A stretch of DNA of 36,934 nt from positions 1-36,934 of the forward strand of contig CAZMXS010000049.1 of assembly GCA_964570325.1 (NCBI GenBank). The letters are read 5' to 3'. Positions 24,461-32,180 of this stretch are shown here, one piece after another. Below the pieces are notes generated by a model, which saw nothing but the letters and a program-made list of their open reading frames with translations, was not told the origin of the DNA and searched no databases. Position 1 is the stretch's first letter. Every line of letters begins with the position of its first letter. Source of the stretch: CAZMXS01 sp964570325. Lineage in GTDB: Bacteria; Verrucomicrobiota; Kiritimatiellia; CAIQIC01; CAZMXS01. Position numbers and translations under genes: made by a program.

Positions 24461-25204
24461 TTATCTTTCAACCGGATTGCGCCGGACACCGGCCGGCGAT
24501 TCCAAGTGGTGAGCGTGCATCAGGGCGGCATCGGACAGGATCTGATCGGCTGGCCCGTCGGCGACATTGCGGCCCTCCGAAAGAACGATGACGCGTCGGC
24601 AGAGCTCGGCCGCCATATCCAAATCGTGCGTGATGAGCAGGCGCGATTGCGACAGGCCGGCGATGAGGCGGATTACCTGGCGCCGGCTGTAGGGATCGAG
24701 GAAGGCCGATGGTTCGTCGAGCACCAGCAAGTCGGGGTTCATTACCAGCACCCCGGCGAGTGTGGCCAGGCGCTTCTGGCCGGCGGAGAGATGGCCGGGA
24801 AAGCGGGTGGCCAGACGGTCCAGGCCCAGTTCCGCCAGTTGCGCGCGCGCGCGCGGTTCTGCCGTTTCCGGCGGCTCGCCGGCGCAGAGCGGCCCGAAGA
24901 GGACATCTTCCAGTACCGTTGGCATGAACAATTGATCATCCGGATTATGGAAAGTGAATCCGATCCGGCGGCGGCGCGCGGCCAGTTCGGTGTCATCGAG
25001 CGGGCGGTCGTCCATGACCATGGTTCCGGCGGCGGGCCGGTAGAAGCCGGCGAGGACCATGACCAGCGTCGTCTTGCCCGAGCCGTTTGGGCCGACGAGT
25101 CCGACACATTCGCCGGGCTCAATTCGGGCATTGAACCCCCGCAGCGCCGGGGTGCCGTCCGGGTAGCGGAAGACCAGATTTCGGATTTCCAGCCGCGCGC
25201 TCAT
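24461..25204 (-). CDS. nikO: ECF-type nickel/cobalt transporter ATPase
   Basis: The 247-residue ABC ATPase has Walker A GPNGSGKTT, signature LSAGQKR and Walker B LLVLDEPSAFLD, with the FHNPDDQLF Q-loop region that is typical of CbiO/NikO/EcfA proteins. I place the start at ATG 25204, which overlaps the permease stop (ATGA); a longer frame to 25270 lies inside the permease gene and is not family-like. It powers uptake with the two membrane proteins encoded upstream. Nickel is preferred over cobalt because nikR lies next to the operon and no cobalamin genes or riboswitch are visible. Confidence 0.92.
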   Translation of the reverse strand: MSARLEIRNLVFRYPDGTPALRGFNARIEPGECVGLVGPNGSGKTTLVMVLAGFYRPAAGTMVMDDRPLDDTELAARRRRIGFTFHNPDDQLFMPTVLEDVLFGPLCAGEPPETAEPRARAQLAELGLDRLATRFPGHLSAGQKRLATLAGVLVMNPDLLVLDEPSAFLDPYSRRQVIRLIAGLSQSRLLITHDLDMAAELCRRVIVLSEGRNVADGPADQILSDAALMHAHHLESPAGVRRNPVER

Positions 25205-25998
25205 CCGGCCTCCCGCAGAATCAGGCGTCCGAATGACGTCGCCGCCGGCCAGAGCCGCAGCGCGACGCAAAACCCGGCGCCGGCGGCCAGGGCGATGGCG
25301 TCGGACCAGCGGAAAGCCGTCGCCGCGCGGCGAGGCCAGGCGCCTTGAAAGCCGCGGGCTTTCATTGCGAAATAGATGCGTTCCGCCCGTTCGCTGGTGC
25401 GCCAGAGCAGCGCGCCCAGCAGGTGGGCGGCCACGCGCGGGCGCGGGTGGCGACGGGCGGGGTCGCGTAACGCGCGCGCGTGGCCCAGTTGGTCGGCCTC
25501 CTCCGCCAGGACAAACAGGTAACGGTGCAGGAAATGCAGTTGGGTGATGAATACGCGCGGCACACGCAACTGCTCAAGGGCGTGCAGCAGGCCGGGCCAT
25601 GAGGTGGTGGCGGTGAGCACCAGCAGCAGGCTGACGGTCAGGACAAACCGCAACAGGATCGAGGCGAACGACAGCCAGCCGGCGGCCACCACCCCGCCGC
25701 CTGGAAGCGCGACGGGCGCGCGGTCCAGCAGCGGATTGAACAGGCCTACCAGCGCCGCGAACGGCGCGGCGAACAACAACAGCCGCCCGACCAGCCGCGC
25801 GGAGACGCCGCCGAGCGCGCCGAGCGCTACAGGCGCCAGAAAATACGGGATGAGGCCGGCGATTTCATATTTGGGGAACGAAGTCACGCACGTCACGAAG
25901 ATCAGCGCCAGCAGAATTTTGACCCGGCCATCCAGCCGGTGCGCCGGCGAATCGCCGTAACCGAGCAGGTCCAGTTGCCGCGCGGCGGAGCAGCTCAT
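25201..25998 (-). CDS. nikQ: ECF-type transporter permease, CbiQ/NikQ family
   Basis: The 265-residue integral membrane protein has the EcfT/CbiQ pattern: an N-terminal helix after DGRVKILLALIFV, several further helices, and the coupling motif MKARGFQGAW near residue 215 that docks on the ATPase. Upstream the loop HARALRDPARRHPRPRV carries further conserved Arg. Its ATG overlaps the CbiM gene's end by four bases and its stop overlaps the ATPase start, showing tight coupling. It works in the cytoplasmic membrane as the scaffold between the substrate-binding NikM and the ATPase. Confidence 0.92.
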   Translation of the reverse strand: MSCSAARQLDLLGYGDSPAHRLDGRVKILLALIFVTCVTSFPKYEIAGLIPYFLAPVALGALGGVSARLVGRLLLFAAPFAALVGLFNPLLDRAPVALPGGGVVAAGWLSFASILLRFVLTVSLLLVLTATTSWPGLLHALEQLRVPRVFITQLHFLHRYLFVLAEEADQLGHARALRDPARRHPRPRVAAHLLGALLWRTSERAERIYFAMKARGFQGAWPRRAATAFRWSDAIALAAGAGFCVALRLWPAATSFGRLILREAG

Positions 25999-27050
25999 GC
26001 CGCAGCCCGCCGGGCCGTCAGGCGCGCCATGCGGCGAAGTAGCCAGCCGATCAGCCAGATCAGCAGCGCCGTGACGCCGGCGCCAACCAGGCCGGCCAGC
26101 GAGGTGCCGGCGTTGACGGCCGGCCAGGGCGCGGGTTCGTCCGCGGCGTTTTCCTCCGCCGCGCCGGGGGGCGCCGGCAGGCTGTAATCAGGCAGCAGCG
26201 CCGTTCGGTCCTGAATCTGCCGCATCTGGGCGGCGAGTCCGCTCTCCGCCGCCGGCAACTCGGGGACCCCATGAATCCGGGCGATGGACCATTCCAGTCC
26301 GTCCGGATGCGCCGAGGCGAACCATGCCAGAACGCCGCCAGCGGCGAGCGCCAGCCCGGCCATAACCAGCAGGCCGCGCGGCGCGGCCGGGTTCAACTCC
26401 GGGACCGACAGCGCGCCGCCGTTGCGCTCGGCGAACAATCGTTGCGCCAGCAGGAGCACGGCGGCGGTGATTAAGCCCTCGACCAGGGCGATCGGCAAGT
26501 GGATGCCCAGCATGATCGCGGCGAACCGGCCGAATGGCAGCTCCGATCGGCCGGACAGGACCGTTTCGATCGCTACGCTGAGCGCCCCCAGTTCCAGCGC
26601 CGCGATTGTGCCGGCGACGGCGGCCAGTGTTCGCCGGCCGCGGGACGGCTGGGCGCCGGCCAGGACACGGTAGAGCGGCAGTCCGACAAAGGCCGGCCAG
26701 AACCCGAGATTAAAGATGTTGGCGCCCAAGGCCAACAATCCGCCGTCCGCGAAAAACAGGCATTGCACAGTGAGAATCGAGGCCATGACCAGCAGGGCGG
26801 CCCAGGGCCCCAACAGGCTGGCCAGCAACAGGCCGCCTCCGATATGCCCGCTCGACCCCGTGCCGGGGATGGTGAAGTTGATCATCTGTGCCGCGAAGAC
26901 AAAGGCGCCCAGCACCCCCATCAACGGCGCCTGGCGCTCATAATGGTTCTCCCGCGCCACCTGTCGGGCCGCCGCGCCCAGCAATCCGCCGGTAACCGCG
27001 TAAAATCCCGCCCCGACCGCGGGGGACAGCAAAGCATCCGCCATGTGCAT
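25995..27050 (-). CDS. nikM: CbiM/NikM substrate-specific component fused to a PDGLE (NikN-like) domain
   Basis: The 351-residue protein begins MHMADALLSP; in CbiM/NikM the N-terminal Met-His lines the metal site. The next 210 residues are hydrophobic with the FTIPGTGSSGHIGGG and LGANIFNLGF motifs typical of CbiM. The last 120 residues have a helix, the SAHPDGLEWSIARIHG (PDGLE) motif, a periplasmic loop and a final helix, which is the CbiN/NikN-like part fused on the same chain. GAGGAGA lies eight bases before ATG 27050. A TTGACA promoter and a palindrome lie upstream. It is the first gene of the transporter operon. Confidence 0.93.
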   Translation of the reverse strand: MHMADALLSPAVGAGFYAVTGGLLGAAARQVARENHYERQAPLMGVLGAFVFAAQMINFTIPGTGSSGHIGGGLLLASLLGPWAALLVMASILTVQCLFFADGGLLALGANIFNLGFWPAFVGLPLYRVLAGAQPSRGRRTLAAVAGTIAALELGALSVAIETVLSGRSELPFGRFAAIMLGIHLPIALVEGLITAAVLLLAQRLFAERNGGALSVPELNPAAPRGLLVMAGLALAAGGVLAWFASAHPDGLEWSIARIHGVPELPAAESGLAAQMRQIQDRTALLPDYSLPAPPGAAEENAADEPAPWPAVNAGTSLAGLVGAGVTALLIWLIGWLLRRMARLTARRAAA

Positions 27051-27066
27051 ATTCGATTCTCCTCAA

Positions 27067-27114
27067 GTAACACGAAATTAAAAATAGTGTTATCAAAAGG
27101 AGACACTTTGTCAA
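27067..27114 (-). promoter_or_regulatory. nikM promoter and probable NikR operator
   Basis: On the minus strand, TTGACA (27114-27109) is followed after 16 bases by TAACAC (27092-27087), a usable sigma70 promoter. An inverted repeat, GTAACAC at 27067-27073 and GTGTTAT at 27087-27093 (plus strand, 13-base spacer), overlaps the -10. The half-site matches the GTGTTAC element known for NikR operators in several bacteria and archaea, though here the two halves face the opposite way. Binding would block the promoter when nickel is plentiful. Confidence 0.55.
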
Positions 27115-27151
27115 GGTCCATCCGCCCGTTTGGCGCGGGTCGCGTTTTCCC

Positions 27152-27568
27152 TCAATCCAGCGCGCGGCCGGTGGTGGCGGCGGCCAGCGAGCAGAACTTG
27201 ATGCCTTTCACGGCGCGCAGCCGGCGCTCCAGTTCCGCCAAATCCCGCGGCCGCCCGCGGCAGGCAAGAATTTCCAGGCAGTTGTCGTGATCGAGGTGGA
27301 AGTGCTGCGTGGCCAGGATCAGGTGGTGGAAGTCGTGCTGGGTGGCGTTGAGGCGCCCGCTCAGGTTGCGCCGGTGCTGGTCATACACCAGGATGATCGC
27401 GCCGGCCACGTCGCGGCCGGCGGTCCATTCGCGCCGCACCAGCCGGTCGCGAATCAGGTCGCCCAGCGCCTTGGAGCGGTTCGGGCTGCGTTCGGTTTTG
27501 ATCAATTGATCGAAGCGTCGCACGAGATCGCGGTTCAATGAAACGCTGAAACGAGTCAGTGACGACAT
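27152..27568 (-). CDS. nikR: Nickel-responsive transcriptional regulator NikR
   Basis: The 138-residue protein has the ribbon-helix-helix N-terminus (LTRFSVSLNRDLVRRFDQLI) and the ACT-like nickel domain. The nickel ligands of E. coli NikR (His76, His87, His89, Cys95) correspond to His78, His89, His91 and Cys97 here, in TQHDFHHLILATQHFHLDHD followed by NCLEI. I chose ATG 27568, which follows GGGAGG by seven bases, over the longer frame to 27637. It lies upstream of nikM on the same strand with its own promoter, so it likely represses both nikMQO and itself when nickel is bound. Confidence 0.95.
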   Translation of the reverse strand: MSSLTRFSVSLNRDLVRRFDQLIKTERSPNRSKALGDLIRDRLVRREWTAGRDVAGAIILVYDQHRRNLSGRLNATQHDFHHLILATQHFHLDHDNCLEILACRGRPRDLAELERRLRAVKGIKFCSLAAATTGRALD

Positions 27569-27593
27569 GTTGTTTCCTCCCTTGCCGCGGATC

Positions 27594-27621
27594 AGTGTAA
27601 CACGGGGCGGGGGAATGACAA
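27594..27621 (-). promoter_or_regulatory. nikR promoter with GTGTTAC half-site
   Basis: On the minus strand TTGTCA (27621-27616) and TACACT (27599-27594) are 16 bases apart, about 26 bases upstream of the nikR start. GTGTTAC (27603-27597) overlaps the -10. The same heptamer occurs at the nikM promoter, which suggests autoregulation, but no matching second half-site is seen here. Confidence 0.45.
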
Positions 27622-27706
27622 TGGCGGAGCGGCTCAACTTCCGGGCTTCCCTATTTTGCGCGCATGACTATCATCGGCCGCGATCTTTGGAGGGAGGATG
27701 CCGCAC

Positions 27707-29221
27707 ATGCCGAGCCGGATCGGATTTGACAACGACAAGTATTTGCGCGAGCAGAGCGCCGCCATTCTCGAACGCGTGCGGCAGTACGACAAGCTGTACC
27801 TCGAATTCGGCGGGAAACTTTTGTTCGACTGCCATGCCGCGCGCGTCCTGCCGGGGTACGACCCGAATGTCAAGATGCGCCTGCTGCAGCAGCTCAAGGA
27901 CCAGGCGGACGTTCTGCTGTGCATCTTTGCCGGGGACATCGCCCGCAAGAAGATGCGCGCGGATTTCGGGATCACGTACGACAGCGACGCCCTCAAGTTG
28001 ATGGATGACCTGGCCGCCTGGGGCGTCCAGGTGGCCGGTGTGGTGATCACGCGCTATGACGAACAGCCGGCGGCGCGCCAGTTCAAGGACAAACTGGAGC
28101 GGCGGGGCGTGCGGGTATACTGCCATCGAGCGACGCGCGGCTATCCCTCCGACGTGGATTTGATCGTCAGCGACCAGGGTTATGGCGCCAATCCGCATAT
28201 CGAGACCCATAAGCCGCTGGTCGTGGTCACCGGCCCGGGGCCCGGCAGCGGCAAGCTGGGCACCTGTCTGACCCTGCTGTACCACGATTACCGGCGCGGG
28301 CGCAAAGGCGGCTACGCGAAATTCGAAACGTTTCCGATTTGGAATCTGCCGCTCAAGCACCCCGTCAATATTGCCTACGAATCGGCGACGGCCGACCTGC
28401 GGGACTACAACCTGATTGATCCGTTTCATCTGGAGGCCTATGGCGTCACCGCCGTCAACTACAACCGTGACGTCGAAGTCTTCCCGGTGCTTAAACGGAT
28501 TTTGCAGAAGATCACCGGCGGCGACGCGGTCTATCGTTCGCCGACCGACATGGGCGTGAACCGCGCCGGGTTCGGCATTACGGATGACGCGGCGGTGCGC
28601 GCCGCGGCGGGGCAGGAGGTGATTCGGCGCTTGTTCCGCTACCAGTGCGAATATGCCATCGGGTTTGCCGACGCCGAGACGGTGCGCCGGGCCGAAGTGA
28701 TCATGGAGGAACTGGGGCTGAAGGCCGCGGATCGGGTCGTGGTCGCGCCGGCGCGCCGCGCCGCGGCCGACGCGCAGGCGCAGGGAAAAGGCAACGAGGG
28801 AATTTACTGCGGCGCGGCAATCGAACTGCGCGACGGCACGATTGTCACCGGCCACAATTCGCCGTTGATGCACGCGGCTTCGAGCTTGATCCTGAACACG
28901 ATCAAACGGCTGGCGGAGATTCCGGATCGGATCCATCTGCTGTCGCCGAATATCACGACCTCGATCGGCGCGCTTAAGCGCGAGATTCTCGGCGGGCGAA
29001 CGGAAAGCCTGAATCTGGAGGAGACATTAATTGCGCTCAGTATCAGCGCTACGACCAACCCCGCCGCGCAGGCGGCGATGGACAAGCTCAAGGAGCTGGC
29101 AGGCTGCGAGCTGCACATGACGCACCTGCCGACGCCGGGTGACGAGGCCGGCCTGCGCAAACTGGGCGTCAACCTGACCAGCGATCCGAATTTTCCCTCG
29201 AAGGGCCTGTTCCTGACCTAA
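27707..29221 (+). CDS. DUF1846 family protein
   Basis: The 504-residue protein is a member of the DUF1846 family, conserved at full length: RIGFDNDKYLREQSAAILER at the start, GKLLFDCHAARVLPGYDPNV, then VVVTGPGPGSGKLGTCLTLL (P-loop-like), FPIWNLPLKHPVNIAYESAT and a metal-ligand-rich centre. Its function is unknown; structures of relatives have been solved but a confirmed reaction is not known to me. I chose ATG 27707, nine bases after GGAGGGAGG; ATG 27698 touches that site and is too close. It is divergent from nikR, with no sign that it shares the nickel regulation. Confidence 0.9.
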   Translation: MPSRIGFDNDKYLREQSAAILERVRQYDKLYLEFGGKLLFDCHAARVLPGYDPNVKMRLLQQLKDQADVLLCIFAGDIARKKMRADFGITYDSDALKLMDDLAAWGVQVAGVVITRYDEQPAARQFKDKLERRGVRVYCHRATRGYPSDVDLIVSDQGYGANPHIETHKPLVVVTGPGPGSGKLGTCLTLLYHDYRRGRKGGYAKFETFPIWNLPLKHPVNIAYESATADLRDYNLIDPFHLEAYGVTAVNYNRDVEVFPVLKRILQKITGGDAVYRSPTDMGVNRAGFGITDDAAVRAAAGQEVIRRLFRYQCEYAIGFADAETVRRAEVIMEELGLKAADRVVVAPARRAAADAQAQGKGNEGIYCGAAIELRDGTIVTGHNSPLMHAASSLILNTIKRLAEIPDRIHLLSPNITTSIGALKREILGGRTESLNLEETLIALSISATTNPAAQAAMDKLKELAGCELHMTHLPTPGDEAGLRKLGVNLTSDPNFPSKGLFLT

Positions 29222-29509
29222 AGGCTGGTGGTCGCTGAACAGCGGATGGGAGAGTTGGTGTTTCGTTTTAGCCCCTGCTCGATTTTGAAATGCCCCTGTG
29301 GCACACGGCTCCGGTCGCGTGCGGGTCGGTTGTTTGGCCACTCGCTCACGCTTTTGGGCACAGGCGTAGCGTCGGTTCCGGGTACCGCGTTCTTCGTGTG
29401 ATTCGCGGTTAAATCAGCCTGGGTAGCGGGGATGGGGTTTGTCCAGCCAGGGGAGGCGGTTGGGCAGGCGCCACGCTTCCTTCGCCATCCTCCCGATCCG
29501 GGCCACCGG
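29222..29509. other. Intergenic stretch between convergent genes
   Basis: No gene is seen between the DUF1846 gene and msrA, which point toward each other. A CTCACGCT-containing stretch (about 29330-29365) weakly resembles one at about 36810-36835 and may be a worn dispersed repeat. No hairpin followed by a T-tract was found. Confidence 0.35.
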
Positions 29510-30118
29510 TCATGGCTTGCCGCCTGCCGGCAGATGGCAGTTGGCTCGACCGCGTTTTTCCAGGTACTGCTGGTGGTATTCCTCGGCGCGGTAAAACGGG
29601 CCGGCGGGCAGAATCTCGGTGGCGATCGGCTGCCGGTATTTGCCGGATTGCAGGAGGGCGGCCTTGGCGGCCCGGGCGGCGTGTTCCTGTTCGGGCGTGT
29701 GGTAGAAAATGACGGTGCGATACTGGGTGCCGTGGTCCGGTCCCTGTCGGTTGACCTGGGTCGGATCGTGGATGCGCCAGAAGACATCCAATAACGTTTC
29801 GTAGGATACTTGTGTCGGATCGAATGTGACCTGCACGACCTCCGCGTGGCCCGTCCGGTCGGTGCAGACCTCCTCATAAGAGGGATTAACGGTGTGTCCG
29901 CCGCTGTAGCCGACGGCGGTGGCGGTTACCCCCGTGATTTGGCGAAAAGCCGCCTCGACGCCCCAAAAACAGCCGGCGCCGAATGTCGCGATTTGCATAT
30001 TGGTTCCTCCAAGTGAAGTGTCCGGGCGGCTGCGTGCGGCGCCGCGGACGCCGGTTAATGTCAGCGCCAAAAGGGCCAGGAGCGCCAAGCCAAAGCCGAT
30101 GAAATAGCGGTTAGACAT
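29510..30118 (-). CDS. msrA: Peptide methionine sulfoxide reductase MsrA
   Basis: It reduces methionine-S-sulfoxide in proteins, with GCFWG holding the catalytic Cys (Cys50 from the long start; Cys10 from the short one). The family's GYSGGHTVNPSYEEVCTDRT, GHAEVVQVTFDP and DHGTQYRTVIF segments and the EEYHQQYLEKRG tail are all present, so the enzyme is complete. Two starts are possible. ATG 30118 gives a signal peptide or anchor (FGLALLALLALTLTGVRGAA) and thus an exported 202-residue enzyme, but has no ribosome site. ATG 29998 gives a 162-residue cytoplasmic enzyme and has GGAGG seven bases upstream. Both may be used. Exported MsrA would repair oxidised envelope proteins. Confidence 0.93.
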   Translation of the reverse strand: MSNRYFIGFGLALLALLALTLTGVRGAARSRPDTSLGGTNMQIATFGAGCFWGVEAAFRQITGVTATAVGYSGGHTVNPSYEEVCTDRTGHAEVVQVTFDPTQVSYETLLDVFWRIHDPTQVNRQGPDHGTQYRTVIFYHTPEQEHAARAAKAALLQSGKYRQPIATEILPAGPFYRAEEYHQQYLEKRGRANCHLPAGGKP

Positions 30119-30277
30119 GGAGAAACATACATCCGATTGTGGACAATTGCCAAAGCCAGATCGAATTTAACAAAAGACCCGCCACCGGATTGCATAATGA
30201 CCTGGTCAGCGAGGCCGGCTTGACCCAGCCGAAGATGCGCCCCTTACAACCTTGCAACCGCTTAATCATTCTCTAAC

Positions 30278-30306
30278 TTGTGCCAAACCAGTGTTTCAGA
30301 TAAGAT
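30278..30306 (+). promoter_or_regulatory. Probable promoter of the cyclophilin gene
   Basis: TTGTGC and TAAGAT are separated by 17 bases and lie in AT-rich sequence about 45 bases upstream of ATG 30351, which is preceded by GGAGGAG. The -10 matches the sigma70 consensus at four of six positions. Confidence 0.45.
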
Positions 30307-30350
30307 AAAACATTGTCATAAAGTCGTATAGCCAACGAAGGAGGAGCACA

Positions 30351-30995
30351 ATGCCGAAGCTGTTGTTCGTGTCCGCGTTCGTATTGTTGGGCATGGCCCT
30401 GACGGGGCTGGCCCAGGAAAACGCCGCCGCGCCGGCGGAGGCGCCGCAATTGCAGGAAACCCCCGCCGCTCCCGCGGCGGAATCTACCCCGAAGGAGCCC
30501 AATCCCATGATCCTCATGAAGACCTCGTTAGGCGACATCAAGCTGGAGTTGTTCAAGGACAAAGCCCCGATTTCAACCGCGAACTTTCTCCAATATGTGA
30601 ACGAGAAGTTTTACAATGGGACCATTTTCCACCGCGTGATCAGCGGTTTTATGATCCAGGGCGGCGGCTTTACCAAAGATATGAACCAGAAGGCCACGCA
30701 TGCGCCGATCAAGAACGAAGCGGGCAATGGCCTTAAAAATGACCGCGGCACGATTGCCATGGCGCGGACCAGCGCGCCGGATAGCGCGACCAGCCAGTTC
30801 TTTATCAATGTTGTGGATAACCACGGCCTCAACCGTCCGCAACCGGACGGCGTCGGCTATGCGGTCTTTGGCCGGGTGGTTGAGGGTATGGATGTGGTGG
30901 ACAAAATCAAGGAGGTCAAGACCGGCCGTTCGGGGCCATTTGGCGATGTGCCGGTTGAGACGGTAGAAATTATCGAGGTCAGTCAAATCAACTGA
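30351..30995 (+). CDS. Exported cyclophilin-type peptidyl-prolyl isomerase
   Basis: The 214-residue protein has a signal peptide (LLFVSAFVLLGMALTGLA, cleaved near AQ-E), an Ala/Pro/Glu-rich linker (22-50) and a cyclophilin domain (52-212). The catalytic Arg is in FHRV (Arg95), followed by GFMIQGG, MARTSAPDSATSQFFINV and VFGRVVEGMDVVD. It catalyses cis-trans isomerisation of prolyl bonds and probably helps fold exported proteins in the periplasm, which fits a bacterium making giant Pro-rich secreted proteins. GGAGGAG precedes ATG 30351 by four bases. The Ala/Pro linker suggests it is tethered or needs reach from the membrane. It is not obviously in an operon with the genes downstream. Confidence 0.92.
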   Translation: MPKLLFVSAFVLLGMALTGLAQENAAAPAEAPQLQETPAAPAAESTPKEPNPMILMKTSLGDIKLELFKDKAPISTANFLQYVNEKFYNGTIFHRVISGFMIQGGGFTKDMNQKATHAPIKNEAGNGLKNDRGTIAMARTSAPDSATSQFFINVVDNHGLNRPQPDGVGYAVFGRVVEGMDVVDKIKEVKTGRSGPFGDVPVETVEIIEVSQIN

Positions 30996-31096
30996 TGGTC
31001 GGCTGCCACTTGGCGATTGGCGGTTGGGAATGACCCCAGCCGCCGGGCGCAATCGGCGATTGGGCCATGCAGGTGGGCTTGACCCGGGAGGATGCT

Positions 31097-32077
31097 GTGA
31101 CGGCTAAATCGAAGAAATACTGGCTCGGGTTCGACTTGGGCGGCACGAAGATGATGGCCACGGTCTTCGATCACGCCTTCAAGATCAGGGGGTCCCACCG
31201 GACCAAGACTAAAGGGGGCGATGGGGCGCGCGGGGTGATGGAACGTCTGCAGCAGACGATCATGGATGCGCTGGCCGAGGCGCGCATCGGTCCGCGCGAG
31301 CTGGGCGGAATCGGTGTGGGATGTCCCGGCCCGCTGGACCTTGATCGCGGCATTGTCTTGCAGGCGCCCAACCTGGGCTGGAAACACATGCCATTGAAGG
31401 AGACGATCGAAAAAACATTCCACTGCCCGGCCGTTATCGGCAATGACGTGGACTTGGGCACCTATGGCGAATACCGCTTTGGGGCGGGACGCGATGCGCA
31501 TTGTCTGGTGGGGGTGTTCCCAGGCACGGGTATTGGCGCCGGCTGTGTTTATGAAGGGCGCCTGCTGCGCGGTAAAATCGGTTCGTGCATGGAACTCGGT
31601 CACATTCAGGTTGTGCCGGACGGCCGGTTGTGCGGCTGCGGGCGGCGCGGCTGTCTGGAAACCGTCGCCAGCCGGTTGGCGATTGCGGCGGATGCCGCAA
31701 TGGCGGTTTTCCGAGGCGAGGCGCCCCATTTGAAGGATCTGGCGGGCGCGGATGTCGCGGCAATCAAAAGCGGTGTGCTGTCCAAGGCGATCAAGGCCGG
31801 CGACGTGGTGATCGAGGACATTGTGCGCCATGCCGCGCGGCAGTTGGGGGTCGCAATCGGCAATGTGGTCAATTTGCTGGCGCCTGACATTGTGGTGCTG
31901 GGCGGCGGACTGGTTGAAGCGATGCCGGGTCTGATCCTGCCGGAGGTGCGCCAGGCGGCGGAGCATCAGGCAATGAAATCTTTCACGCGGCAGATCAAGA
32001 TCGTGGCCGCTGAATTGGGAGATAACGCGGGTGTCTTGGGCGCGGCCGCCCTGGCGGCGGAGGCCGTGGGCAAATGA
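31097..32077 (+). CDS. ROK-family sugar kinase
   Basis: The protein has the ROK kinase layout: the phosphate loop LGFDLGGTKMMATVFD at the start, GVGCPGPLD, IGNDVDLGTYGEYRFGAG with the catalytic Asp, PGTGIGAGCVYEG, and the zinc site GHIQVVPDG...CGCGRRGCLE. Most such proteins phosphorylate glucose or a related sugar with ATP. I prefer GTG 31097, five bases after GGGAGG, to ATG 31067, which has no ribosome site. It precedes a polyphosphate operon by about 100 bases, so a polyphosphate-dependent glucokinase is possible, but the presence of the standard zinc motif favours an ATP-dependent enzyme. Confidence 0.88.
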   Translation: MTAKSKKYWLGFDLGGTKMMATVFDHAFKIRGSHRTKTKGGDGARGVMERLQQTIMDALAEARIGPRELGGIGVGCPGPLDLDRGIVLQAPNLGWKHMPLKETIEKTFHCPAVIGNDVDLGTYGEYRFGAGRDAHCLVGVFPGTGIGAGCVYEGRLLRGKIGSCMELGHIQVVPDGRLCGCGRRGCLETVASRLAIAADAAMAVFRGEAPHLKDLAGADVAAIKSGVLSKAIKAGDVVIEDIVRHAARQLGVAIGNVVNLLAPDIVVLGGGLVEAMPGLILPEVRQAAEHQAMKSFTRQIKIVAAELGDNAGVLGAAALAAEAVGK

Positions 32078-32180
32078 GCGGAGGGGGCCTGCCGTAATCA
32101 GTGACCCGTGATGGGCAAGCAGCGCGCCGCATTAACCGGGTCCAGATCCCCGATTTCGGAATGCGGTTATTGGATATTCC

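Noticed and set aside
27051..27151. Cobalamin or nickel-cobalt riboswitch before nikM
   Set aside because: The leader is too short and lacks the conserved box sequences; a promoter and an operator-like palindrome explain the region better.
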